This document shows positions 24,535 through 34,205 of a stretch of 64,000 nt of DNA, piece by piece. The position numbers and the translations under genes are program-made. The notes beneath the pieces are model-generated. The model saw only the letters and a program-made list of their open reading frames with translations. It searched no databases and was not told where the DNA came from. The DNA comes from Hydrogenophaga sp. Its GTDB lineage: Bacteria; Pseudomonadota; Gammaproteobacteria; Burkholderiales; Burkholderiaceae_C. Positions within the stretch are counted from its first letter, which is position 1. Every line of letters starts with the position of its first letter. The DNA lies in contig NZ_JAILWB010000002.1 in the NCBI RefSeq assembly GCF_025699295.1, positions 1 to 64,000 on the forward strand, given 5' to 3'.

Positions 24535-25236
24535 ATGAGCGACAAACACATTTCCAGCCAGTTCGACGCCGAGCTGAACTCCATCTCCACCCACGTGCTC
24601 GAAATGGGTGGTCTGGTCGAGTCCCAACTGCACCAGGCGGTGTACGCCCTGATCCACATGAGCATGGAGTCGGCCGAGCAGGTAATGGAGAACGAAGCGC
24701 GCATCAACACCATGGAGCTGCAGATCGACCACGAGATCATCTCCACGATCGGCAGGCGCCAACCCACCGCGCGCGACCTGCGCTTCCTGATGGCGATCTC
24801 GCGCACCACGCAGAACCTGGAGCGCGCGGGTGACGAAGTCGCCCGCATCGCCCGCATGGTCAAATCCATCATTCAGAGTGGTTCGCCGCGCAACCTGCCC
24901 AGTTCCGAGCTGCGCATGGCCGCGGATCTGGCGGCGGCCCTGCTGCGCAAGACGCTGGACTCGTTCGCCCGGCTTGACACCACCATGGCGGTGGCCATCA
25001 TCAAGGGCGACAACGCCATCGATCACGAATACAACGGTTTCCTGAGGAAACTCATCACCTACATGATGGAAGATCCCCGCACCATTTCCCCCAGCCTGGA
25101 CCTGCTGTTCCTGGCCAAGTCGATCGAGCGCGTGGGCGACCACGCCAAGAACATCGCCGAGCAGATCATCTTCATCGTCAAGGGCGAAGACGTGCGCCAC
25201 ACGCCGGCGTCGGAAGTGGAGTCGGTGGTCGGATGA
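24535..25236 (+). CDS. phoU: Phosphate signalling protein PhoU
   Basis: Cytoplasmic negative regulator that links the Pst transporter to PhoR when phosphate is ample. It has 233 residues and two PhoU repeats of three helices each (about 12-100 and 115-205). The metal-binding acidic motifs E/D-x3-D are visible in ARAGDEVARIA-like AGDEVARIARM and SIERVGDHAKNIAE. It is 54 bases after pstB, within the operon. Confidence 0.94.
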   Translation: MSDKHISSQFDAELNSISTHVLEMGGLVESQLHQAVYALIHMSMESAEQVMENEARINTMELQIDHEIISTIGRRQPTARDLRFLMAISRTTQNLERAGDEVARIARMVKSIIQSGSPRNLPSSELRMAADLAAALLRKTLDSFARLDTTMAVAIIKGDNAIDHEYNGFLRKLITYMMEDPRTISPSLDLLFLAKSIERVGDHAKNIAEQIIFIVKGEDVRHTPASEVESVVG

Positions 25237-25249
25237 ACTGGACTCAACC

Positions 25250-25345
25250 CCCTGCGCCGCTTCGCGTCTCCCCTCTGCGAGGGGGGCGTCAGCCGCAGCC
25301 CGGCAAAGCCGGTTCTGCGCTGGCTCCGGGAAAGATGCTCGCTCT
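25250..25345 (+). repeat. GC-rich repeat-like hairpin pair in the phoU-phoB gap
   Basis: The 142-base gap contains stem CCCCTC / GAGGGG with a three-base loop (25270-25284) and stem GCAG-CCCGGC / GCCGG-CTGC around AAA (25295-25318). Together with CCCTGCGCCGCTTCGCG just before, it resembles intergenic repeats I associate with Comamonadaceae. It could reduce phoBR expression relative to pst; no promoter or Pho box is evident here. Confidence 0.45.
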
Positions 25346-25378
25346 CGAAACGTGCCTGGCCGTTGGGGGGGCGCTGCT

Positions 25379-26110
25379 GTGAGAAAGCTTCCCAGAGTCC
25401 TCGTGGTCGAGGACGAGCCTTCAATCGCCGAGCTGATCGCCGTCAACCTGCGCCACAACGGCTTTGCGCCCACGGTGGTGTTCGACGGCGCCGCGGCCCA
25501 GCGCGAGGTGGACGCGGTGCTGCCCGACGTGATCCTGCTCGACTGGATGCTGCCGGGTGAAAGCGGTGCCGTGCTGGCGCGCCAGTGGCGCAAGAACGAA
25601 CGCACCAAGACCGTGCCCATCCTCATGCTCACCGCGCGCAGCGACGAGAGTGACAAGGTGCAGGGGCTGGACGCGGGCGCCGACGACTACATCACCAAGC
25701 CGTTTTCCACCCAGGAGCTGCTGGCGCGCATCCGGGCGGTGCTGCGGCGGCGCGCGCCGGAGATCATCAACGACTCGGTGCAGGTTGGTGAACTCGCGCT
25801 GGACGCGTCGACCTACCGGGTGACTTTCCGCGGTACCGAACTCAAGGTCGGGCCGACCGAATTCAAGCTGTTGCACTACCTCATGAAGCACGCGGAGCGG
25901 GTGCACACCCGTGGTACGCTGCTCGACAAGGTCTGGGGAGACCATGTCTTCATCGAGGAGCGAACCGTGGACGTGCATGTCAAGCGATTGAGGGAATCTC
26001 TGGGTGAAGCGTCCGCGATGGTGGAAACCGTGCGCGGCGCTGGCTACCGCCTCACGGCACTCAACAACGCCGGCAAACCGGCGCAAGGCGCACAGATCTC
26101 CGCCGCATGA
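25379..26110 (+). CDS. phoB: Phosphate regulon response regulator PhoB
   Basis: OmpR-family activator that binds Pho boxes once phosphorylated by PhoR. It has 243 residues from a GTG at 25379 (MRKLPRVLVVEDEPS); a GTG at 25352 would add nine unrelated residues. The receiver domain (5-120) has Glu11/Asp12 and phospho-acceptor Asp55 in ILLDWMLPG, and Lys in YITKPFS. The winged-helix DNA-binding domain (about 140-232) ends with RTVDVHVKRLRESL and VRGAGYRL. Its stop overlaps phoR by four bases. Confidence 0.95.
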   Translation: MRKLPRVLVVEDEPSIAELIAVNLRHNGFAPTVVFDGAAAQREVDAVLPDVILLDWMLPGESGAVLARQWRKNERTKTVPILMLTARSDESDKVQGLDAGADDYITKPFSTQELLARIRAVLRRRAPEIINDSVQVGELALDASTYRVTFRGTELKVGPTEFKLLHYLMKHAERVHTRGTLLDKVWGDHVFIEERTVDVHVKRLRESLGEASAMVETVRGAGYRLTALNNAGKPAQGAQISAA

Positions 26111-27426
26111 CCCGGCGCGCGATCGAGCTGCTGCTCCTGGTAGCGCTGGGAGCGGTCTGGGGCTGGGCCGAGGATTCCCCGGGGTTCACTCTGGGCGGCT
26201 GCCTGCTCGGCGCCTTGACATGGTCGGTGCTTGACGGGCTGCGTGCCCGGCGCGTGCTGCGCTGGCTCAACAAGGCCGAGGCCGCGCGTGCACCCAACCT
26301 CGGGGGTGCCTGGGGCGAACTGGTCGAGCGCTGCCGCAAGCTGATCAAGAAACTCGAGAAGAAGGCGCAGAGCAGCGACGCGCGGCTTGAGGATTTTCTG
26401 GCCGCGATCCAGGCCTCACCCAATGGCGTGGTGCTGCTGGACTCGTCCGGGCGCATTGAATGGTCCAACCTCACGGCGGCCAACCACCTCGGTTTCGACC
26501 CCCAACGCGATCTGGGGCAGTATGTGCGCAACCTGGTGCGCAACCCGGCGTTCACCGCCTATCTGGCGGGCGGCGATTTCGGTCACGAAATCCAGATCGA
26601 CGGGCCGGGTCCGCGGCCTTCGCAACCCACCAAGATCTCTCTGCAGGTGCATCCCTACGGCAAGAAGCGCAAGCTCATGATTTCGCGCGATGTCACGGCG
26701 GTTCAACTGGCCGAGGCCATGCGGCGCGATTTCGTGGCCAACGTCTCGCACGAAATCCGCACACCACTGACCGTGCTCAGCGGTTTCGTGGAAACCATGC
26801 AGAGCATCCCGCTCGAGGAAGCCGATCGCACGCGCTACCTCGATCTCATGAGCCAGCAGGCGCACCGGATGCAGACTCTGGTGAGCGACCTGTTGACGCT
26901 CTCGCGCCTGGAGGGCAGCCCTTCGCCCGGACCGGGTGAATGGATCGACAGCGGGGAACTGCTGGCCCATGTGGTGCAGGAAGCGCGCGGGCTCACCCAG
27001 GCGATATCGGCGACACCGCATCTGATCGAACCGGCCAGCGGCCCGGACCTCTGGGTGTCGGGCGCCAAGACCGAGTTGCTCAGCGCCATGTCGAACCTGT
27101 TGAGCAACGCTGTGCGCTACACCCCGGGTGGCGGCACCATCCGGCCGGGCTGGCGCATGCGCGAGGAGGGCGGCGTGGAGTTCTTCGTCAGCGACAGCGG
27201 CCCCGGCATTGCCGCCGAGCACCTGCCCCGCCTCACTGAGCGCTTCTACCGGGTGGATCGCAGCCGCTCGCGCGAGACCGGTGGCACGGGCCTCGGTCTG
27301 GCCATCGTCAAGCACGTGGCCCAGCGGCACGGCGGGCACATCGAGGTTCAAAGCACGGTCGGCGCGGGGTCGACCTTTGCCATTGCCCTTCCACCTTCGC
27401 GGGTGCGCCAGCGCTTCAGCGGCTGA
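26107..27426 (+). CDS. phoR: Phosphate regulon sensor histidine kinase PhoR
   Basis: 439 residues. Two short hydrophobic stretches (about 5-45) anchor it with almost no periplasmic domain, as in other PhoR proteins that sense through PstB/PhoU. A PAS domain follows (about 95-195). The H-box is FVANVSHEIRTPL with His215, and the ATPase domain has N-box SNLLSNAVRYTP, SDSGPGIA, and G2 TGGTGLGLAIVKHV. It is coupled to phoB (ATGA). Its last 11 bases overlap the 3' end of the convergent membrane gene. Confidence 0.95.
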   Translation: MTRRAIELLLLVALGAVWGWAEDSPGFTLGGCLLGALTWSVLDGLRARRVLRWLNKAEAARAPNLGGAWGELVERCRKLIKKLEKKAQSSDARLEDFLAAIQASPNGVVLLDSSGRIEWSNLTAANHLGFDPQRDLGQYVRNLVRNPAFTAYLAGGDFGHEIQIDGPGPRPSQPTKISLQVHPYGKKRKLMISRDVTAVQLAEAMRRDFVANVSHEIRTPLTVLSGFVETMQSIPLEEADRTRYLDLMSQQAHRMQTLVSDLLTLSRLEGSPSPGPGEWIDSGELLAHVVQEARGLTQAISATPHLIEPASGPDLWVSGAKTELLSAMSNLLSNAVRYTPGGGTIRPGWRMREEGGVEFFVSDSGPGIAAEHLPRLTERFYRVDRSRSRETGGTGLGLAIVKHVAQRHGGHIEVQSTVGAGSTFAIALPPSRVRQRFSG

Positions 27427-29149
27427 CGCGCTGGTACACCAGCAGGCTTTCCTTGTTGTCGGTCAACCGCCGCACCGTGGCCTTGAACGCCCACTCGGTG
27501 AGGTTCACCCGCTGATCCAGCGTGGGCTGAAACGCGGGTGCCACCACCAGGCCGCGGCACTCCCCCTGGCTGGCCGAGCCGGTGCGCACCAAGCGCAACT
27601 TGCCGTGGTACTGCAGCGCCGCGATCTGGGCCTGGCTCAATCCATCGGCGAGCACACAGCTCCCGGGCACCACCAGCCCGGCAATGCGGCGCGAAATCGG
27701 ACCGTAACTGCGACCGAAGTCGAGCAGTGGCAGCCACAGGGTCATGAGCAACAGCCAGCACAGCGTGCTGCCCGCGGCCGGCAGCACCAGGCTTTTCCAT
27801 AGCGCCTGGCGGTGCTTGCCAACCCGCCAGGCCACCAGCCAGAGCCAGGCGGCCGTCGCCAGTGCCCCCAGGGCAAAAAGCACAAAAGAGAACTCCGGCA
27901 CGAAGCCAGGGGCGAGCCTGGCCACATTGGCGGCCGGTTTGGCGGGCACGCCGGTCTGCATGGCCACCCAGATCACCCAGATCACCACTGCGCAGCCCGA
28001 AAAGAAGATCAGGGTGAACCAGTCCACCAGCGCCGACAGGCTCCTGCGCAGCGTGGGCAGGGCGAAGGCTGCCAGCGCGGCGAGGGCGGGCAGCGCCAGC
28101 AGCAGCGCGCGGTCTCGTTCGTCCGACAATGCGCTGTCGGTCACTCCCACCAGGGAGGCCCACAGCGGCAAGGCCACATGGGGTCGCAACAGCTGATGGC
28201 GCCAGCGCCACAGCGTCCACAGCACCAGGGGCCAGGCCGGCCAGGTGAACCACACCAGCAACTTGCCCCAGCTGCGCCACTGCACCTCGGCCAACGGTGT
28301 CTGCAGTACAGGCGCCGGCAGCAGGCCCGCCAGGGCCGCGATGGCGATCATGCCTACCAGCAACACGGCCGACCACAGCAGCGGGTCGCGCACCGAGGCC
28401 GGGGCCTCCAGCAGCCAGTCTGTCTCGGGGGTGGGTGTCTCGGCCGAGCGGCGCGACAACCACAGCACCAGCAGCAGGCCCGCGCCGAGCAGCCCGGCGA
28501 TCCAGGGGGCGCCACTGAGCACCAGCGAAGCGATGGCCAACCCCCAGGCAATCACGCTGCGGCCAGGCTGGCGGTTGCCCGCATGGGCCAGCCGCGCGGC
28601 GGCGTACAGCAGCAGCGACACCATGGCCAGTCGCGCCAGATCGGGCGTGGTTTCGTGCGACAACTGCGCCAGGCCCAGGCAGGCCATCAGCGCGAGCAAG
28701 CCGGCGTCGGCCAGCGCGCGCGCGTAGTCGGTGGGGTGGGCCTCGCCGCCAAAGGCGAAGGTCACCGGCTGCGCGGCGGGCTGGCGGGCGAGGTGGTAGA
28801 CCGTGTACCAGGTGCAGACCAGGGTGAGCGCCAGCAGCAGCGCGAACGGAATGCGCACCGCGAACTCGGGCGATGCAAAAGGCAACAGCTTGATGAAGAC
28901 CGCGCCCAGCCAGTAGGGCAGCAGGCCGGCTTCTTCGGCCAGCACGCCGAGAATCTGGGGATGCCACCAGCTGCTGTGACCGGCGGCCATCTCCAGCATC
29001 ACACCGAATGCCGACACGTCCGCGTTTTTCCAGGGTTCCCGGCCCAGGAAGCCCGGCAGGACGTAGGCCATGCAGAACAGGATGAGGGCGAGCCGCGGCA
29101 GGCGGCGCACGGCCGATTGCGTGACGATGGCGGGGGTGGGCTGGTTCAC
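27416..29149 (-). CDS. GT-C/ArnT-like polytopic membrane protein
   Basis: 577 residues, largely hydrophobic, with roughly 12 predicted membrane segments and a soluble C-terminal part (about 500-577). The first loop REPWKNADVSAFGVML resembles the acidic substrate loop of GT-C (PMT/ArnT-like) lipid-dependent glycosyltransferases. The sugar and acceptor are unknown, and the family assignment is tentative. The start is a GTG at 29149 without a clear Shine-Dalgarno sequence; a TAATAT (29163-29158) just upstream could be a -10 giving a nearly leaderless message. It is convergent with phoR. Confidence 0.65.
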   Translation of the reverse strand: MNQPTPAIVTQSAVRRLPRLALILFCMAYVLPGFLGREPWKNADVSAFGVMLEMAAGHSSWWHPQILGVLAEEAGLLPYWLGAVFIKLLPFASPEFAVRIPFALLLALTLVCTWYTVYHLARQPAAQPVTFAFGGEAHPTDYARALADAGLLALMACLGLAQLSHETTPDLARLAMVSLLLYAAARLAHAGNRQPGRSVIAWGLAIASLVLSGAPWIAGLLGAGLLLVLWLSRRSAETPTPETDWLLEAPASVRDPLLWSAVLLVGMIAIAALAGLLPAPVLQTPLAEVQWRSWGKLLVWFTWPAWPLVLWTLWRWRHQLLRPHVALPLWASLVGVTDSALSDERDRALLLALPALAALAAFALPTLRRSLSALVDWFTLIFFSGCAVVIWVIWVAMQTGVPAKPAANVARLAPGFVPEFSFVLFALGALATAAWLWLVAWRVGKHRQALWKSLVLPAAGSTLCWLLLMTLWLPLLDFGRSYGPISRRIAGLVVPGSCVLADGLSQAQIAALQYHGKLRLVRTGSASQGECRGLVVAPAFQPTLDQRVNLTEWAFKATVRRLTDNKESLLVYQRVSR

Positions 29150-29208
29150 TGCGGCGAATATTACAGGGCAGGCCCCTGAAGGGCTGCCACCGGCGCGCGA
29201 AGGCCGGC

Positions 29209-29236
29209 GAAAAAAAAGCAGCCTGAGTGGCTGCTT
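29209..29236 (-). terminator. Rho-independent terminator of rpmE2
   Basis: On the minus strand the stem AAGCAGCC / GGCTGCTT (five-base loop ACTCA) is followed by a run of eight T (A tract at 29210-29217 on the plus strand). It sits about 50 bases past the rpmE2 stop. Confidence 0.85.
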
Positions 29237-29283
29237 CGTGTGCGCAAGACACCGGGAGCCTGGGCCCCCGGAGTTGCCGCCGC

Positions 29284-29538
29284 TTACTTGGCGGCCTTGG
29301 CGTAGCGGTTGCGGAAACGCTCCACGCGGCCACCCATGTTGTCCACGCTCTTCTGCGTGCCGGTATAGAAGGGGTGCGACTCGCTGGAGGTATCCAGCTT
29401 GTACAGCGGCAGTTCGCGGCCGTCTTCCATCTTGATCATTTCCTTCGTGTTGGCGCAGGAGCGGGTCACGAACTTGAAACCGTTGGAGAGGTCCTGGAAG
29501 CAGACTTCGCGGTAGTTGGGGTGAATGCCGTCTTTCAT
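29284..29538 (-). CDS. rpmE2: 50S ribosomal protein L31, type B
   Basis: 84 residues: [20 protein letters not shown], then [22 protein letters not shown]. This is the type B form, which has the longer insert and lacks the CxxC zinc-binding cysteines of type A L31. In many proteobacteria the zinc-free form is made under zinc limitation, but here it follows rho on the same strand with a strong terminator and may be the main L31. It is 101 bases after rho. Confidence 0.95.
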   Translation of the reverse strand: MKDGIHPNYREVCFQDLSNGFKFVTRSCANTKEMIKMEDGRELPLYKLDTSSESHPFYTGTQKSVDNMGGRVERFRNRYAKAAK

Positions 29539-29570
29539 GACGTGTCCTTCAGGTCAGGTGCCGCAGCCGC

Positions 29571-29587
29571 AACGAAACCATTTCGTT
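29571..29587. promoter_or_regulatory. Small inverted repeat in the rho-rpmE2 gap
   Basis: Seven-base arms AACGAAA / TTTCGTT around CCA, 33 bases upstream of the rpmE2 start. It could be an operator or an mRNA hairpin. It does not match the Zur-box consensus I know, so no regulator is named. Confidence 0.4.
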
Positions 29588-29639
29588 GTACTTGCCGCAA
29601 TTTGCAAAGCCTGTGATTTTAGCAGGAAATGGCGGGTTG

Positions 29640-30902
29640 TCAGCCGCCGCGACGCATCATGTCGAAGAACTCCGAATTGTTCTTGGTCGACTTCATGCTC
29701 TTGAGCACCATCTCCATGGCCTCGATTTCGTCCATGTTGTACATGAACTGGCGCAGGATGCGGGTCTTCTGCAGGATCTCCGGCTGGAGCAACAGTTCCT
29801 CGCGGCGCGTGCCGCTGCGGTTGAGCTGGATCGAGGGGAACACGCGCTTTTCGTACAGGCGGCGATCGAGGTGGATCTCGCAGTTGCCGGTGCCCTTGAA
29901 TTCTTCAAAGATCACTTCGTCCATGCGGCTGCCGGTGTCGACCAGCGCCGTGGCGATGATGGTGAGCGAGCCACCTTCCTCGATCTTGCGCGCCGCGCCG
30001 AAGAAGCGCTTGGGGCGTTGCAGGGCGTTGGCGTCCACACCACCGGTGAGCACCTTGCCGCTGGAGGGCAGCACGTTGTTGTAGGCGCGGGCCAGGCGGG
30101 TGATCGAGTCAAGCATGATCACCACGTCCTTCTTGAGCTCGACCAGGCGCTTGGCGCGCTCGATCACCATCTCGGCCACGTGCACGTGGCGGGCGGCGGG
30201 CTCGTCGAATGTGGAGGCGATGACCTCGCCGCGCACGGTGCGCTGCATTTCGGTCACCTCTTCCGGGCGCTCGTCCACCAGCAGCACCATCAGCTCGACT
30301 TCGGGGTAGTTGGCCGAGATGGCGTGGCAGATGTGCTGCATCATGACCGTCTTGCCGCTCTTGGGCGGCGCCACGATCAGCGCACGCTGACCGCGGCCGA
30401 TGGGCGAGATGATGTCGATCACGCGGCCGGTGATGTTCTCGTCGCTCTTGATGTCGCGTTCCAGTCGCATCTGTTCCTTGGGGAACAGCGGCGTCAGGTT
30501 TTCGAACATGATCTTGTGCTTGTTGTCCTCCGGGGGCAGGCCGTTGATCTTGTCGAGCTTGTTGAGCGCGAAGTAGCGCTCGCCGTCCTTGGGAATGCGC
30601 ACCTCGCCTTCGATCATGTCGCCGGTGTGCAGGTTGAAGCGGCGGATCTGGCTCGGCGAGATGTAGATGTCGTCGGTGCTGGCGGTGTAGCTGGTGTCCG
30701 GCGCGCGCAGGAAACCAAAACCGTCCGGCAGCACTTCCAGCACGCCATCGGCGTTCACCAGTTCGCCCCCCTTGGCGCGCTTCTTGATGATGGCGAACAT
30801 CAGCTCCTGCTTGCGCATGCGGCCGGTGTTTTCGATCTCAAGCGCTTCAGCCTGCTTGAGGACTTCAGACACGTGCAGTGCCTTGAGTTCGTTGAGGTGC
30901 AT
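29640..30902 (-). CDS. rho: Transcription termination factor Rho
   Basis: Hexameric RNA helicase that ends transcription at Rho-dependent sites. It has 420 residues. The N-terminal helix bundle begins [14 protein letters not shown], the cold-shock-like primary RNA-binding domain spans about 48-120 ([22 protein letters not shown]), and Walker A is APPKSGKT, with [13 protein letters not shown] and [11 protein letters not shown] later. I use the ATG at 30902, matching the E. coli MNLTELK start, with CGGAG upstream. Upstream on the same strand lies trxA, as in many proteobacteria. Confidence 0.97.
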   Translation of the reverse strand: MHLNELKALHVSEVLKQAEALEIENTGRMRKQELMFAIIKKRAKGGELVNADGVLEVLPDGFGFLRAPDTSYTASTDDIYISPSQIRRFNLHTGDMIEGEVRIPKDGERYFALNKLDKINGLPPEDNKHKIMFENLTPLFPKEQMRLERDIKSDENITGRVIDIISPIGRGQRALIVAPPKSGKTVMMQHICHAISANYPEVELMVLLVDERPEEVTEMQRTVRGEVIASTFDEPAARHVHVAEMVIERAKRLVELKKDVVIMLDSITRLARAYNNVLPSSGKVLTGGVDANALQRPKRFFGAARKIEEGGSLTIIATALVDTGSRMDEVIFEEFKGTGNCEIHLDRRLYEKRVFPSIQLNRSGTRREELLLQPEILQKTRILRQFMYNMDEIEAMEMVLKSMKSTKNNSEFFDMMRRGG

Positions 30903-31044
30903 GGAATTCACTCCGGGAGGGAGTTGAGTCAAAAACCGGGGGAGGGGGCGCTGGCGTCCGGATGACGGGCGGTGCGCGGAAAGAAGTGCGGGTGTCTGTC
31001 AGGCCCGCTGGCGCAAATTATGACAGGAAACAGAGGCCGGGGGA

Positions 31045-31074
31045 AAACGGCACCCGGGCGTTGCACCCGGGTGC
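31045..31074 (-). terminator. Rho-independent terminator of trxA
   Basis: Nine-base perfect stem GCACCCGGG / CCCGGGTGC with a seven-base loop (31050-31074), followed on the minus strand by CGTTTTCC. It starts 15 bases past the trxA stop. Confidence 0.8.
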
Positions 31075-31088
31075 TGCGCAGCAAGGGC

Positions 31089-31421
31089 TCAGGCCAGTTG
31101 CTGGTCGATGAACGCGGTGAGCTGCGCCTTGCTCACGGCCCCCACCTTGGTGGCGGCGAGCTGGCCGTCCTTGAAGAGCATGAGCGTGGGGATGCCGCGG
31201 ATGCCGAACTTGGCGGGCACGTCGCGGTTGTCGTCCACATTGAGCTTGGCAATCTTGAGCTTGCCGTCGTAGGAGCCCGCCACCTCGTCGAGGATCGGGG
31301 CAATCATCTTGCACGGGCCACACCACTCGGCCCAGAAGTCCACCAGCACCGGTGCTCCGGCGTCCAGCACATCAGCCTGGAAGCTGGCATCGGAAACGTG
31401 TTTGATCAGGTCGCTGGCCAT
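31089..31421 (-). CDS. trxA: Thioredoxin 1
   Basis: 110 residues. Cytoplasmic protein disulfide reductase. The active site is [10 protein letters not shown] with the two redox Cys, followed by [10 protein letters not shown] and the cis-Pro loop [14 protein letters not shown]. The full set of standard thioredoxin motifs is present, so a classical Trx rather than a specialised one. It is 123 bases from the divergent nuclease gene at 31545 and has its own terminator ahead of rho. Confidence 0.96.
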   Translation of the reverse strand: MASDLIKHVSDASFQADVLDAGAPVLVDFWAEWCGPCKMIAPILDEVAGSYDGKLKIAKLNVDDNRDVPAKFGIRGIPTLMLFKDGQLAATKVGAVSKAQLTAFIDQQLA

Positions 31422-31544
31422 GAGTCCGTCCTAAAAGTGTGTGATCGGGGAGGTTACAGTTTGGGGCACATGCCAGCGGTTCAAGATGTTCTCTGGGCCG
31501 CTGTGTTCCCGGTCCGCGACATTGTGACAGAAACCCCTATTTCC

Positions 31545-34205
31545 ATGACGCCCGTAAGCCCGATCCGCGACACCGGCTTGCCCGTGGCGGGGCCGGCGTC
31601 GATGGACCACGCGGTGGAGCGTGCGTGGGCGGGCCTGGTGCAGCGCCTGGACCACCTCTCGCGCGAACACGCCGTGCCTGCCAGTCGCGTGGTCGTGCTG
31701 GTGCCTTATGCGCAGTTGATGGGCATCGGCCAACGTGCCTGGGCGACCGCGCACCCAAGTGGGTTCGCGCTGCGTTTCGAGTCGACCCGCAACTGGGCCG
31801 CGAGTCTGTCACCCTTCGTGCCGGGCCCGGGTGATCTGGGTGTGGACATGGCGCGGGACACGCTGATCGCCGCTGCGCTGATCGAACGGGTCGCTCCTGC
31901 GCGGGCCGATGCAGCCCTGCGCGCGCTCATGGTCACGCGGCTGGTGGAAGCCGCGCGGCAGCTCGCGCCACTGGCCGCGGCAGTGCCGCCTGCGCAGCGG
32001 CTGGCCTGGGCCGAACCGCTGCGCGCAGGCCTCGCACCGCCCCTGCCTTCGCTGCAGTGGGAGGGCCTGCTGGCCACGCTGGCGCTGACCTGGGCGAGTA
32101 CTTCGGCCTATGCGACCGATGCGCTGTGGATGCCCTGGGCGCAGCCCGGCGCCAGCGCCGACCTGCTGGTGCTGTTGCAGGGCTTCCAGCAGAACCCTCT
32201 GGCCGACGCGCTGGCCGCGCACTGGGGCGAGCGCGCTGTCCGCATGGCGCTCGACAGCGGGCAACAGGGCGCCGATGCCACCACGCCCCCGCGGCTGCAT
32301 GCCTGCGCGGACGCCGAGGACGAGGCGCAGCGCGCGGCCGCCTGCGTGATCGAACAGATCAATGCGGGACGCATGCCGGTGGCGCTGGTCGCCAACGACC
32401 GGCTGCTCACGCGCCGTGTGAGCGCCATGCTGCAGGGTGCGGGCGTGAGCGTGCGCGACGAAACCGGCTGGAAGCTGTCCACCACGCACGTGGCGTCCCG
32501 TTTGATGAGCCTGCTGCGCGCGGCCGATGCGCGCGCGTCGATGGACGAGGTGCTGGACCTGCTCAAGCAGGCCACGGCCTGGCCCGAGGCACTGGTGCTG
32601 CGGCTGGAGCAGGCCGCGCGGAGCGCGGGCGTGTCGCGCTGGGCGTCCGCGCGGCAGCATCCCGCACTGGCCGAGCTGCTGCCCGATGGTCTCGAACCCC
32701 TGCTCGAGGGCTTGCGTGCCCACCGGCCGCTGGCGCGCTGGCTTGACGATCTGGCGGGCGCGCTCAAGGTCTGCGGTCTGTGGACACCGCTGGAGGCCGA
32801 CGCAGCCGGCCAGCAGATGCTCCAGGTGCTGCGCCTGATCGAAGGCTCGGGCATGGAACTCAGCCATGTGACCGACGCCATCGCGTCGGGCGGTGGCGGC
32901 GTCGCGCGCGGCAGCGGAGCTCGTCCGTTGTCACTGAGTGCCTTCACTGCATGGGTACGCACGGTGCTCGAAGGGGCGAGTTTCCAGCCACGCGGCGAAG
33001 GCGAGGCCCTGGTGGTCGTGCTGCCCATGCCGCAACTGCTGGGGCGCGCCTTTGCCGCGACCGTGGTGCCGGGCTGCGATGAATCGCACCTGAGTCCGAA
33101 TCCCGAGCCTCCGGGCGAGTGGACGAACGCGCAGCGCGAACTGCTCGGCTTGCCCTCGCGCGAGGCGCTGGCACAGGCCGCCGGACGTGCCTGGCAGGCC
33201 ACGCTGGCCTCGCCCCAGCTCGACCTGTTGTGGCGCACGCAGGACCGGGGTGAGTCGGTGCTGCCCAGCGCCTGGGTGCAGTCGCTTGCGGCGGTGCCGT
33301 GCGCCGATCCCCGCGCGCAGCGCCCGCTGCGCGCGATGGCCCAGCCCCGGCCCATGCCAGCGGCGGCGGACGTGCTGCCCGCTTCGCTCTCGGCCAGCGC
33401 CTACCAGGACCTGCGTGACTGCCCTTACCGCTTCTTCGCCTTGCGCCAGCTGCGGCTGGTGGAGGCGCCCGAACTGGAGAGCGAGCCGGACCAGCGTGAC
33501 ATGGGCAACTGGCTGCACGCGGTATTGCGCAGCTTTCACGAGCAGCGGGCCGATGCGCGCCCTGGGCGCGAAGCCGACCGCGCCCACCTCGACCGCCTGG
33601 CCGAGCACACCGCCAGCGCCATGGGTCTGCACGGTGGCGAAGGCGGCGCGGGCTTCCTGCCATACCAGGCGGTCTGGCCTGCGCTGCGCGAAGGCTATCT
33701 GGACTGGCTGGCCGGCTTCGAAGCCGCCGAAGGGCGGGCCGGCCCCCGCTTCGTCTCGGCCGAAGCCGCGCTCAACGCCAGCGCCGGCCCCTGGCGGCTC
33801 TTCGGCAAGCTCGACCGCATCGACGTGCAGGACAGCCCCGAGGGGCCGATTCCCTTCGTGATCGACTACAAGACCGAGAGCCGCGGCAAGACCACCGAAC
33901 GGGTGAAGGAACCCCTGGAAGACACGCAGCTCGCGTTTTACGCCGCGCTGCTGCCCGACGAGAACCTGCGTGCCGCTTACCTGAGCATCACCGACAAACG
34001 TGGTGACAGCGGCAAGGACGGCCCTACCTGGCTGGTCGAGCAACCCGAGGTGCTGATGGCGCGCGATCAGCTGCGCGCGGGGCTGGCGCACGACATGGCG
34101 CGCGTGGCCGCCGGTCACCCCATGCCGGCGCTGGGTGAAGGCCGGGTCTGCGACTTCTGCGCCGCGCGCGGCCTGTGCCGCAAGGACTTCTGGACCCCGG
34201 CATGA
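31545..34205 (+). CDS. AddB-like PD-(D/E)XK nuclease / helicase-fold subunit
   Basis: 886 residues. The N-terminal two thirds resemble an inactive helicase-like scaffold. The C-terminal part is a PD-(D/E)XK nuclease: LSASAYQDLRDCPYRFFALRQ, GNWLHAVL, KLDRIDV, FVIDYKTE and a Q/Y block in EDTQLAFYA. Cys626 plus Cys869, Cys872 and Cys878 (VCDFCAARGLC) fit the 4Fe-4S clasp of AddB and Cas4 nucleases. With the next gene it would form an AddAB-type double-strand-break resection complex. The start is uncertain: ATGs at 31470 and 31602 are also in frame. It overlaps the next gene by four bases. Confidence 0.82.
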   Translation: MTPVSPIRDTGLPVAGPASMDHAVERAWAGLVQRLDHLSREHAVPASRVVVLVPYAQLMGIGQRAWATAHPSGFALRFESTRNWAASLSPFVPGPGDLGVDMARDTLIAAALIERVAPARADAALRALMVTRLVEAARQLAPLAAAVPPAQRLAWAEPLRAGLAPPLPSLQWEGLLATLALTWASTSAYATDALWMPWAQPGASADLLVLLQGFQQNPLADALAAHWGERAVRMALDSGQQGADATTPPRLHACADAEDEAQRAAACVIEQINAGRMPVALVANDRLLTRRVSAMLQGAGVSVRDETGWKLSTTHVASRLMSLLRAADARASMDEVLDLLKQATAWPEALVLRLEQAARSAGVSRWASARQHPALAELLPDGLEPLLEGLRAHRPLARWLDDLAGALKVCGLWTPLEADAAGQQMLQVLRLIEGSGMELSHVTDAIASGGGGVARGSGARPLSLSAFTAWVRTVLEGASFQPRGEGEALVVVLPMPQLLGRAFAATVVPGCDESHLSPNPEPPGEWTNAQRELLGLPSREALAQAAGRAWQATLASPQLDLLWRTQDRGESVLPSAWVQSLAAVPCADPRAQRPLRAMAQPRPMPAAADVLPASLSASAYQDLRDCPYRFFALRQLRLVEAPELESEPDQRDMGNWLHAVLRSFHEQRADARPGREADRAHLDRLAEHTASAMGLHGGEGGAGFLPYQAVWPALREGYLDWLAGFEAAEGRAGPRFVSAEAALNASAGPWRLFGKLDRIDVQDSPEGPIPFVIDYKTESRGKTTERVKEPLEDTQLAFYAALLPDENLRAAYLSITDKRGDSGKDGPTWLVEQPEVLMARDQLRAGLAHDMARVAAGHPMPALGEGRVCDFCAARGLCRKDFWTPA

